Positions 1-6,061 are shown, counted from the stretch's first letter. The stretch: 7,798 nucleotides of DNA from an uncultured Actinomycetes bacterium (GCA_903826715.1 CAIKFN010000045.1:1-7798); one strand, 5' to 3'. Notes: generated by a model from the sequence alone, not told the origin. Program-made: numbers and translations.

Positions 1-7
1 AGCAACC

Positions 8-1156
8 TTGGCTTACCAGGCTGAATACATCTGGATTGACGGAACTCAACCAACTAACAAGTTGCGCAGCAAGACAAAAATTGTTGCTGACGGCAAGAAG
101 CCACCAGTATGGGGATTCGACGGTTCATCTACCAACCAAGCGGCTGGTCACTTTTCTGACTGTGTACTAATTCCTGTTTGGCAGTGCCCAGACCCACTAC
201 GTGGCCCTAAGGACATTCTTGTTATGTGCGAAGTAATGAACGCTGACATGACACCACACGAAACTAACCACCGCGCTAAGGCTGTTGAGGTTGCAAAGAA
301 GTACGCAGACCAAGAACCAATGTTCGGTATTGAACAGGAGTACACCTTCTTCCAAGACGAGCGTCCATACGGGTGGCCAGAAGTTGGATACCCAGCGCCA
401 CAGGGTCCTTACTACTGCGGCGTTGGTGGATCAAAGATGCCTGGTCGTGACATTGTTGAAGCACACACGCTTGCTTGCCTGCGTGCTGGAATCGGCATTG
501 AAGGAACAAACGCAGAAGTGATGATGGGTCAATGGGAATTCCAAGTTGGAATTCTTGGTGCCGTAGAAGTTGGCGACCAGCTCTGGGTTGCTCGTTGGCT
601 TCTTGAGCGCATTGCAGAAGAGTTCGACGTTGAAGTTAGCTTCGCTGCAAAGCCAATCAAGGGTGACTGGAACGGAGCTGGTGCACACACCAACTTCTCA
701 ACGAAGGCCATGCGCGCACCTGGCGGCTGGGACGCAATCATTGCTGGTTGCGAAGCACTCGGTACACGCGTGAAGGAACACATCGCTGCGTACGGTGACG
801 GCATTACTGAGCGTCTTACTGGTGCACACGAAACTGCTCCATGGAACAAGTTTTCGTACGGTATTTCAAACCGCGCGGCTTCAATCCGCATCCCTGGTGG
901 TGTGGCTCGTGACAAGCGTGGTTACCTCGAAGACCGTCGTCCTAACGCCAACATCGACCCTTACCTCGTTTCATCAGTAATGGTCGAAACCATTTGTGGT
1001 GCAGCCGCCAAGGGTAAGAAGACTGGGGCTAAGAAGACAACCGCTAAGAAGACTGCAGCAAAGAAGCGTGGCGCTACTAAGAAGGCTGCGAAGAAGTCTC
1101 CTGCAAAGAAGACTGCAGCACGCAAGCCAGCCAAAAAGGCAGCAAAGCGTCGTTAA
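8..1156 (+). CDS. glnII: Type II glutamine synthetase with lysine-rich C-terminal tail
   Basis: This cytoplasmic enzyme makes glutamine from glutamate, ammonia and ATP. The first ~330 residues match the bacterial/eukaryotic type II (GSII) family: AEYIWIDGTQP near residue 5, GFDGSST 36-42, FGIEQEYTFF 106-115, GTNAEVMMGQWEFQVG 166-181, GDWNGAGAHTNFST 219-232, NKFSYGISNRAASIRIP 280-296 and GYLEDRRPNANIDPY 305-319. Family members usually end soon after the segment at 320-332. Here a 48-residue tail (335-382) follows, with 19 Lys, 4 Arg, many Ala and no acidic residue, built from AKK/TAKK-like units as in histone H1 or actinobacterial HupB tails. The start is taken as TTG at position 8, because it aligns with the Streptomyces GlnII N-terminus as I remember it. 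The frame stays open to the window edge and any Shine-Dalgarno would lie outside, so a short upstream extension is possible. A strong terminator follows 8 bases after the stop. Confidence 0.93.
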   Translation: MAYQAEYIWIDGTQPTNKLRSKTKIVADGKKPPVWGFDGSSTNQAAGHFSDCVLIPVWQCPDPLRGPKDILVMCEVMNADMTPHETNHRAKAVEVAKKYADQEPMFGIEQEYTFFQDERPYGWPEVGYPAPQGPYYCGVGGSKMPGRDIVEAHTLACLRAGIGIEGTNAEVMMGQWEFQVGILGAVEVGDQLWVARWLLERIAEEFDVEVSFAAKPIKGDWNGAGAHTNFSTKAMRAPGGWDAIIAGCEALGTRVKEHIAAYGDGITERLTGAHETAPWNKFSYGISNRAASIRIPGGVARDKRGYLEDRRPNANIDPYLVSSVMVETICGAAAKGKKTGAKKTTAKKTAAKKRGATKKAAKKSPAKKTAARKPAKKAAKRR

Positions 1157-1164
1157 GCATTTCT

Positions 1165-1205
1165 AAGAAGCCCGCCGCGTACCTGCGGCGGGCTTCTTTG
1201 TTTTT
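1165..1205 (+). terminator. Rho-independent terminator after glnII
   Basis: A perfect 14-bp inverted repeat (1165-1178 pairing with 1185-1198, GC-rich core cccgccgc/gcggcggg) has a 6-nt loop and runs into a T-rich stretch, TTTGTTTTT. It lies 8 bases after the glnII stop and separates glnII from the following glnA2-like gene. glnA may therefore depend on its own short promoter or on readthrough. On the minus strand the hairpin would be followed by CTTAG with few T, so it acts in the plus direction only. Confidence 0.93.
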
Positions 1206-1240
1206 ATGGTCAAATGTGGCCCCTAAGGAATGGTGAGAGA

Positions 1241-2539
1241 ATGGCTTCTATGCAAAGTCAGTCACAGTATGTACTTCGCACCGTCGAAGAACGAGGCGTT
1301 CGTTTCGTCCAGCTCTGGTTCACTGACGTGCTCGGTCGCCACAAGGCCTTTCACGTCACACCAGCTGAACTAGAAGATGCCCTCGAACAAGGCATGACCT
1401 TTGACGGCAGTGCCATTGACGGATTCTCACGCACCTCAGAATCAGACGTGCTCGCGCGACCTGACCTGACAACGTTCCAACTCCTTCCTTGGTACGAAGA
1501 AGGCGCCGGGATTGCACGCGTGTTCTGTGACATTGTCAACATCGACGGCACACCATTTGATGGTTGTCCTCGCCAGCAACTTCGCCGTGTTCTTAAAGGA
1601 GCACACGAACAGGGGTACACCTTCTATGTTGCTCCCGAAATTGAATACTTCTATTTCAAAGACCTCGATCCTCTAAAAACTCCTCAGCCAATCGACACCG
1701 GAAGTTACTTTGATCTTCTTCCTGACGACACCGCGAGCCAAATTCGCCGTCGCACCGTGCTCATCTTGGAAGAGATGGGCATTGGTGTTGAACACGCGCA
1801 GCACGAAGATGCACCCGGACAGCACGAAATTGATCTGCGCTACACCGACGCGCTCACCATGGCTGACACGGTCATGACCGTGCGCCACGTGGTCAAAGAC
1901 ATTGCTCGCCAAGCCGGAGTATCAGCGAGCTTCATGCCTAAGCCCCTCGCTGGCGTGCAGGGATCTGGAATGCACACTCACCTCTCGCTATGGCGCGATG
2001 AGAAGAACGCCTTTATTGGTGACGGTCCGTACGGACTAAGTGACACGGCGCAGAAGTTCATTGCCGGGCTAGTACATCACGCACCAGAGATCACCGCAAT
2101 TACTAATCAGTGGGTGAACTCATACAAGCGACTTATCCCCGCTGGTGAAGCACCAGTTGGTGCAGAGTGGGCACGCTACAAGGCAGACGCACTTGTTCGT
2201 GTGCCTTCTGTGAAGCCTGGTCGTATTGACTCAACTCGAATTGAATACCGCGCACCAGACCCATCAGCGAATCCTTATCTCGCGTTTGGCGTAATTCTCG
2301 CCGCAGGGCTTCGCGGAGTGAACGGCAACTACGAACTTCCTGCAGAAGGCCAGCGCATGGCGCCTCTTCCACAGTCACTCGCCCAAGCTGTTGACCTCAT
2401 GGAGAATTCAGAACTGCTGCACGAAACACTTGGTGAACACCAAGTTGAGTGGTTCCTACGTAACAAGCGTGCGGAATGGGATTCATACCGCGAACAAGTA
2501 ACTGCATTTGAACTCGAGCGCTACCTACCTCTGCTGTGA
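1241..2539 (+). CDS. glnA: Type I glutamine synthetase, GlnA2-like
   Basis: This is a GSI-family glutamine synthetase, a dodecameric cytoplasmic enzyme in the family's known members. Counting from an upstream ATG at 1214, motifs are LRTVEERGVRFVQLWFTDVLG 21-41, FDGSAIDGF 63-71, PEIEYF 141-146, EHEDAPGQHEIDLR-like 196-209, GSGMHTHLSLW 250-260, NQWVNSYKRL 298-307 and the ATP-site segment RIEYRAPDPSANPYLAF 342-358. The pattern is closest to actinobacterial GlnA2. ATG 1241 (432 aa) is preferred over ATG 1214 (441 aa): AAGGA lies at 1225-1229, and the extra MWPLRNGER has no counterpart in the family. ATG 1250 is also possible. The loop that carries the adenylylated Tyr in beta-type enzymes is clearly shorter here (NYELPAEGQ, 372-380), so classical GlnE control is doubtful. 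The stop codon overlaps the GTG start of the GlnR-like gene (GTGA), which implies translational coupling. A narrower role, such as ligation of glutamate to other amines, cannot be excluded, since several actinobacterial GlnA paralogues do this. Confidence 0.92.
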   Translation: MASMQSQSQYVLRTVEERGVRFVQLWFTDVLGRHKAFHVTPAELEDALEQGMTFDGSAIDGFSRTSESDVLARPDLTTFQLLPWYEEGAGIARVFCDIVNIDGTPFDGCPRQQLRRVLKGAHEQGYTFYVAPEIEYFYFKDLDPLKTPQPIDTGSYFDLLPDDTASQIRRRTVLILEEMGIGVEHAQHEDAPGQHEIDLRYTDALTMADTVMTVRHVVKDIARQAGVSASFMPKPLAGVQGSGMHTHLSLWRDEKNAFIGDGPYGLSDTAQKFIAGLVHHAPEITAITNQWVNSYKRLIPAGEAPVGAEWARYKADALVRVPSVKPGRIDSTRIEYRAPDPSANPYLAFGVILAAGLRGVNGNYELPAEGQRMAPLPQSLAQAVDLMENSELLHETLGEHQVEWFLRNKRAEWDSYREQVTAFELERYLPLL

Positions 2540-3234
2540 GCATCGACATTGTCCTCTGTGTTCCCTCGTGTGAAGGGCCGGTCAAAAAGGCCTTTGAAGT
2601 CACTGGAGTAACTCCTGCGGTTTCAACCAGTGGACGTCTCAATGAGATCAGTGCCCTAGAGCCGGGAGACGGTTTTTCGGGAACAGTCATTAACGCTTCA
2701 GCGTTCCCCTTCAGTGATGCCATGAGCCTTTGTCGCCAGCTTCGTGCGCGTGAACGCAGTGTCGGACCGATCATTTTGTTGCTCGATCACTACCAACTCG
2801 ACGACCTCACCTTCCGAGAAAATCTCTTCGATGACTTTGTAGTTGGGCCATTTGACGTGAGCGAACTCGCCACTCGCCTTCGCCACCGACTCCGTCGTGC
2901 TGGAAACGAAAGCGTGGCTCCACGAATTGAACACGGCGTGCTCTCCATGAACCTCGAGACCTACCAAGCATCAATTGATGGCCGAGTGATGGACCTCACG
3001 TACATGGAATACGAACTACTTCGTTTCCTTGCCACAAACCCGAACCGAGTATTTACGCGTGAAACATTGCTGAGTCGTGTGTGGGGATATGAATACTACG
3101 GAGGGGCACGAACAGTTGACGTTCACGTTCGACGACTTCGTGCGAAGTTAGGTGAAGAGCACGCACATTTAATCGCGACAGTTCGCTCTGTTGGATACAA
3201 GTTCGGAACGCTCGGGGAGCGCGAAGTTGACTAG
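2536..3234 (+). CDS. glnR: GlnR-like orphan OmpR-family regulator
   Basis: This 232-residue transcription factor has an N-terminal degenerate receiver-like domain (about 1-120) and a C-terminal winged-helix DNA-binding domain (about 130-224). The C-terminal part (LTYMEYELLRFLA 154-166, NRVFTRETLLSRVWGYEYYGG 170-190, RTVDVHVRRLRAKLG 192-206, IATVRSVGYKFG 213-224) strongly resembles actinomycete GlnR, the global nitrogen regulator. The receiver lacks the N-terminal acidic pair expected of a phosphorylated regulator. The position matching the conserved Asp of GlnR appears to be Asn53 (TVINAS), so phosphotransfer is unlikely. No sensor kinase is nearby. The GTG start overlaps the glnA stop by 4 nt, which fits a nitrogen-control role. 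No convincing GlnR box was found in the ~35 bp before glnA. The stop codon is interlocked with the ridA stop inside CTAG. The OmpR-family assignment is firm; the GlnR identity rests on recalled similarity plus context. Confidence 0.85.
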   Translation: MSIDIVLCVPSCEGPVKKAFEVTGVTPAVSTSGRLNEISALEPGDGFSGTVINASAFPFSDAMSLCRQLRARERSVGPIILLLDHYQLDDLTFRENLFDDFVVGPFDVSELATRLRHRLRRAGNESVAPRIEHGVLSMNLETYQASIDGRVMDLTYMEYELLRFLATNPNRVFTRETLLSRVWGYEYYGGARTVDVHVRRLRAKLGEEHAHLIATVRSVGYKFGTLGEREVD

Positions 3235-3599
3235 TTCTTTGGAGCGTAGGCCCAAAGTTCAACTTCAGCTGTGGCACCCGCTAAAGGTAGCGCTGCAATT
3301 CCGATTGTTGACCTAGTTGGACGAGGTGGGTTGAAGTTTTCAATCCACACTTCATTACACGCTGCAAAGTCATTCACATCAAGCAAAAACAACGTGCCCT
3401 TTACGACTTGATCGAACGTCACACCTTCAGCTGCGAGGAGTTGACGCGCATTGTCGAGTGCTTGTCGAAGTTGTTCAGCAGCACCGCCAGGAGCAAGCGT
3501 GAGCGTTGCTTTACCAGGGAGCATTCCGAGCTGTCCAGAAAGAATTACAAAGTCACCGGCACGGCGTGACGGAGAGTACGGACCAAGAGGTGTGCTCAC
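3231..3599 (-). CDS. ridA: RidA/YjgF family imine deaminase
   Basis: This 122-residue protein belongs to the RidA (YjgF/UK114) family, trimers that hydrolyse reactive enamine/imine intermediates released by PLP enzymes. Motifs are GPYSPSRRAGDFVILSGQLG (6-25), QALDNARQLLAAEG (46-59), a VVKGTLFLLDVNDFAACNEVW core (65-85) and PTRSTIGIAALP (94-105). Arg96 matches the catalytic Arg of E. coli RidA. The N-terminus is about 8-10 residues shorter than in typical RidA. The GTG start at 3599 is supported by an in-frame stop five codons upstream, which prevents a longer form. The gap to the erpA stop is 8 nt, so the two are co-transcribed and translation may be coupled; the Shine-Dalgarno is weak. The fit with the neighbouring nitrogen and Fe-S genes is only general, as RidA protects PLP enzymes of amino-acid metabolism. 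Confidence 0.92.
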   Translation of the reverse strand: MSTPLGPYSPSRRAGDFVILSGQLGMLPGKATLTLAPGGAAEQLRQALDNARQLLAAEGVTFDQVVKGTLFLLDVNDFAACNEVWIENFNPPRPTRSTIGIAALPLAGATAEVELWAYAPKN

Positions 3600-3607
3600 T
3601 TTGTGGC

Positions 3608-3982
3608 TCAGCTAAATGAGTTGCCGCAACCACATGACTTCGTGGCGTTTGGATTCGTGATGTGAAAACCAGCACCCTGAAGTCCATCAGAGAAGTCAAG
3701 TGTTGAACCGTTGAGCAGCTCTGCGCTCTGAGTGTCAACAACAACCTTTACTTCTCCAAATTCACGAAGAACATCTTCTGTAGCGAATTCTGAATCAAAG
3801 AACATGTCGTAGTTAAACCCTGCACATCCACCAGGCTTCACAGAAACACGAAGCGCGAGTACTTCATCAGCAGCTTCAGCAGCGATGAGCTCAGCAACTT
3901 TGACAATGGCAAGGTCAGTCAGTGTGATTGGGTTAGTTGCCTTTTTCTTGAGATCTACGTTGGTTGTAGTGGCGTTTGACAT
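3608..3982 (-). CDS. erpA: A-type iron-sulfur carrier (ErpA/IscA family)
   Basis: This small cytoplasmic protein (124 aa) carries and inserts Fe-S clusters into apo-enzymes. The A-type signature is present: Cys53 in KPGGCAGFNYDM (49-60) and Cys117 and Cys119 in SCGCGNSF (116-123), the three ligands expected of IscA/ErpA/SufA. The first ~17 residues are polar, unconserved and probably disordered. ATG 3982 is fixed by an AAAGGAG Shine-Dalgarno (3987-3993) 4 nt upstream. The gene is first in an operon with ridA and is divergent from mrp, another Fe-S assembly factor, with only 88 bp between start codons. The Shine-Dalgarno lies within one arm of an inverted repeat (see the 3989-4054 feature), hinting at shared or translational control. 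ErpA is used as the symbol because stand-alone actinobacterial A-type proteins are usually so named; IscA would fit equally well. Confidence 0.92.
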   Translation of the reverse strand: MSNATTTNVDLKKKATNPITLTDLAIVKVAELIAAEAADEVLALRVSVKPGGCAGFNYDMFFDSEFATEDVLREFGEVKVVVDTQSAELLNGSTLDFSDGLQGAGFHITNPNATKSCGCGNSFS

Positions 3983-3986
3983 GTCA

Positions 3987-3993
3987 CTCCTTT
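3987..3993 (-). promoter_or_regulatory. erpA Shine-Dalgarno, inside inverted-repeat arm
   Basis: AAAGGAG on the minus strand lies 4 nt before the ATG of erpA. Five of its bases (AAAGG, 3989-3993) fall within the left arm of the 3989-4000/4043-4054 inverted repeat. A transcript beginning upstream of 4054 could fold so that ribosome access is blocked. Confidence 0.75.
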
Positions 3994-4054
3994 AAATAAG
4001 TGTTCCCCCCATAGTAGTAAGGGAAATGGCCTTTGAACACCCCTTATTTAAAGG
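3989..4054. promoter_or_regulatory. Inverted repeat in the erpA-mrp divergent promoter region
   Basis: CCTTTAAATAAG (3989-4000) and its exact reverse complement CTTATTTAAAGG (4043-4054) form a perfect 12-bp inverted repeat with a 42-nt spacer. The match extends inward: GAACAC (4035-4040) pairs with GTGTTC (4000-4005 region) if three extra C bases (4041-4043 region) are bulged. Each gene is therefore preceded, on its own coding strand, by nearly the same block ending in AAAGG. It could be a two-sited operator for a shared regulator, a hairpin in the erpA leader that hides the Shine-Dalgarno, or a duplicated ribosome-binding region. A possible minus-strand -10 (TACTAT, 4011-4016) lies between the arms with no convincing -35. 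Confidence 0.6.
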
Positions 4055-4070
4055 GCATTAGCGTTCAGGT

Positions 4071-5207
4071 ATGCAGCAAATCGACCAGATACGTGAACGG
4101 CTCACCCGGGTCCTCGATCCAGAGCTTGGCGCGTCCATTGTTGAACTCGGGATGGTTGGCGAGATTCGTATCGAAAATGCCACCGCATTCGTCAATGTCG
4201 CCCTTACAACTTCTGGTTGTCCACTTCGCTCACAGATTGAGCGAGACGTGAAAGAAGCAGCGTTATGTATTGACGGAATCAATAAGGTCGAAATTGTTAT
4301 TGGCATTATGGAACAAGATCAGCGTGCAGAGCTCATGAAGCGTGCTCGCAAGTTCGCCCAAGAGCGCGCGCCACAAACTTCAATCCCCTTTCAGACACCA
4401 GTACTCATGATTGCTTCAGGCAAGGGTGGCGTTGGTAAGTCATCAGTCACTGCGAACCTCGCAGTCGCACTCGCACAACTTGGGCACCGAGTTGGTGTGC
4501 TTGATGCAGACATTTGGGGCTTCTCACTCACCAGACTTCTCGGTATCCATGGTGAAGTCACCGCCAAAGACAAGAAGATGATCCCGCTCGAGAAGACAAT
4601 TGGAAAAGGAAAAATAAAACTTCTCTCTATGGGACTACTGGCTGAAGAAGACCAAGCGCTCTTATGGCGCGGACTCATTGTTCAAAAAGCAGTTGCCCAG
4701 TTCATTGAAGACGCCGAGTGGTCAGACATTGACTACATGCTCATTGACACCCCTCCAGGAACTGGTGACATCGCAATGACGCTGGCGCGAATACTCCCGC
4801 AAATGGGACAGCTCGTTGTTACTACCCCCGCTATTGCAGCTCAGCGAGTTGCGCTGCGGGCTGCAGACTTTGCTCGAAAGTCAAACATCCGAGTACTCGG
4901 CGTGATTGAAAATATGAGCGGACTCGTGTGTTCATGTGGCGAGAAACACAACTTGTTTGGTGAAGGTGGGGGAAGTTCATTAGCGACAGAGCTTGGTGTT
5001 CCGCTCCTCTGTGAAATTTCACTGGATCATGAGATTGCAAGCGGCGGAGACATTGGTGAGCCTGCAGTCTTAAATGAAGAAGCAGATGGTGTGTTCCACG
5101 TACTCGCAAAGCGAATTGAAACTGACATTGCACCACCAATTGGCATGCAGGGCTGTTCAGCAAGAATGCTCGATGCGTTAGAGCGTGCTGTAACTAGTGA
5201 GAGCTAG
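4071..5207 (+). CDS. mrp: Mrp/ApbC family Fe-S cluster carrier ATPase
   Basis: This cytoplasmic P-loop ATPase binds and transfers [4Fe-4S] clusters to apo-proteins. Residues 1-85 form a DUF59/MIP18 domain (LDPELGASIVELGMV 15-29, TTSGCPL 46-52 with Cys50). Residues 108-350 form the Mrp/NBP35 ATPase: deviant Walker A GKGGVGKS 117-124 with signature Lys118, LDADIWGFSLTRLLG 144-158, the switch DTPPGTGDIA 226-235, and IENMSG 279-284. The cluster-binding CXXC usually expected after that appears as C287-S-C289, one residue shorter. ATG 4071 is the only credible start: an in-frame TAG lies at 4059-4061 and the next Met is inside the DUF59 fold. The Shine-Dalgarno is poor (AGG is only one base from the ATG). 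The gene is divergent from erpA, a functional partner, and its stop interlocks with the Nudix gene stop inside CTAG (5204-5207). Confidence 0.93.
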   Translation: MQQIDQIRERLTRVLDPELGASIVELGMVGEIRIENATAFVNVALTTSGCPLRSQIERDVKEAALCIDGINKVEIVIGIMEQDQRAELMKRARKFAQERAPQTSIPFQTPVLMIASGKGGVGKSSVTANLAVALAQLGHRVGVLDADIWGFSLTRLLGIHGEVTAKDKKMIPLEKTIGKGKIKLLSMGLLAEEDQALLWRGLIVQKAVAQFIEDAEWSDIDYMLIDTPPGTGDIAMTLARILPQMGQLVVTTPAIAAQRVALRAADFARKSNIRVLGVIENMSGLVCSCGEKHNLFGEGGGSSLATELGVPLLCEISLDHEIASGGDIGEPAVLNEEADGVFHVLAKRIETDIAPPIGMQGCSARMLDALERAVTSES

Positions 5208-5998
5208 TCGTCAAACCCATCATCGCCGGGCATCAAAATAACTGTTTCGCCATTACGAGTTTTAAACCGCGGCTCGATACGAGGAATTTCAGTTAGGGAA
5301 TTCGCAAAGTCGAGAACTTCACGTGACGTTGTGAAGTGAGCAATATCTTTCAAATTCTTTATGGTTGGAAAAATCATCTCCAGTTCCCCGCGCTCATGCA
5401 TGGCAAGAGCTTCCAGTGGACGCACCCACTGGTCGGCGACAGTCTCACCAGCGTCATGCGTAGCAACTTGATCAGTTGGAGCAAGGGCCACAAAGAATCT
5501 TGTGTCGTACCTACGAGGTGGCCCTATTGGTGTTACCCAGTGCGCACTGTAGGCAAGCCCTCTGAGATCAAGAAATAATTCTTCTTGTTCCATCATGTCT
5601 ATGAACTTCAGTTCATTCGCATTCACTGCGCGTCGGTGTGCCGCCATTCGTTTGATGGTCTCGGGGTCACTAAAGCGAACTGGGTTGCCATCTGCATCAC
5701 AGGCAACAAGAAGACCTGCTTCTTCAAACAATTCACGCAAACACGCTACGAAGTACGCGAGGCCCCCGCTTTCTATACCCAGGCGTTTTGATGCTTCGGC
5801 GTCAGTGATGCCAATGGAAAGTTTTTGACCCGAATCTCCCGCATCACCTACGTCAACGCCACCACCAGGAAACACGTACGCCCCTCCAATGAAGTCACTA
5901 TTTAAGTTGCGCTTAAGCATGAGAACTTCGAAGCCCTCTGGGGCGTCTCGTAGGGTAACAACGGTGGCTGCGGGTCTAGGAGTCAGAATTTCGGCCAT
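5204..5998 (-). CDS. Nudix hydrolase, NUDT19-like
   Basis: This 264-residue protein resembles the NUDT19/RP2 subgroup of Nudix hydrolases, some of which hydrolyse CoA or acyl-CoA. The Nudix box is split by an insertion, which is typical of that subgroup: FPGGGVD at 43-49 and CLRELFEEAGLLV at 86-98, with the catalytic REXXEE glutamates 89, 92 and 93 present. The segment HWVTPIGPPRRYDTRFFVA (153-171) is the second subgroup hallmark. The substrate cannot be read from the sequence; a CoA or nucleotide diphosphate is plausible. The ATG start at 5998 has only a weak AGG-containing Shine-Dalgarno (6010-6013), which lies inside one arm of an inverted repeat. The gene is divergent from the DUF929-VKOR operon and convergent with mrp, sharing the CTAG stop tetranucleotide. 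No signal peptide or membrane segment is seen. Confidence 0.88.
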   Translation of the reverse strand: MAEILTPRPAATVVTLRDAPEGFEVLMLKRNLNSDFIGGAYVFPGGGVDVGDAGDSGQKLSIGITDAEASKRLGIESGGLAYFVACLRELFEEAGLLVACDADGNPVRFSDPETIKRMAAHRRAVNANELKFIDMMEQEELFLDLRGLAYSAHWVTPIGPPRRYDTRFFVALAPTDQVATHDAGETVADQWVRPLEALAMHERGELEMIFPTIKNLKDIAHFTTSREVLDFANSLTEIPRIEPRFKTRNGETVILMPGDDGFDD

Positions 5999-6002
5999 AC
6001 AG

Positions 6003-6061
6003 CAAACTACCTAAGAGTTTGATCACGAAAGCACCTCTTAGGCATATCTCCACTAAGTTTG
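6003..6061. promoter_or_regulatory. Nested inverted repeats between the Nudix gene and DUF929 operon
   Basis: Within the 90-bp divergent intergenic region, CCTAAGAG (6010-6017) is mirrored exactly by CTCTTAGG (6035-6042), with 17 bases between. Outside it, CAAACT (6003-6008) is mirrored by AGTTTG (6056-6061). The 8-bp inner pair is the better supported; the 6-bp outer pair may be chance. In the Nudix transcript the inner pair would form a stem covering the AGG of the weak Shine-Dalgarno. In DNA it could be an operator for both directions. No clear sigma-factor promoter could be assigned here. Confidence 0.45.

Noticed and set aside
529..915. 128-residue open frame antisense to glnII
   Set aside because: It lies wholly inside a well-conserved enzyme gene, has no recognisable domain or ribosome-binding site, and looks like a shadow of the opposite frame.
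1010..1153. Lys-rich tail as a separate small histone-like gene or a frameshift product
   Set aside because: It is in frame with the synthetase, has no internal start with a ribosome-binding site, and ends just before a strong terminator.
1214..1240. ATG 1214 as the glnA start (extra nine residues)
   Set aside because: The extra residues do not resemble the family N-terminus, and AAGGA at 1225-1229 favours ATG 1241. A TATGGT box at 1205-1210 would also start the transcript near 1217, beyond ATG 1214. The alternative is kept in the evidence.
1206..1240. GlnR-binding box upstream of glnA
   Set aside because: No pair of GTnAC/GAAAC-like half-sites with proper spacing could be found in this short gap.
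2397..2774. 125-residue open frame antisense to the glnA-glnR junction
   Set aside because: No family resemblance, and it crosses two clearly coding genes; explained by codon structure.
4005..4020. C-run and TAGTAGTAA between erpA and mrp as a promoter for mrp
   Set aside because: No -10/-35 pair with acceptable spacing was found on the plus strand; left unassigned.
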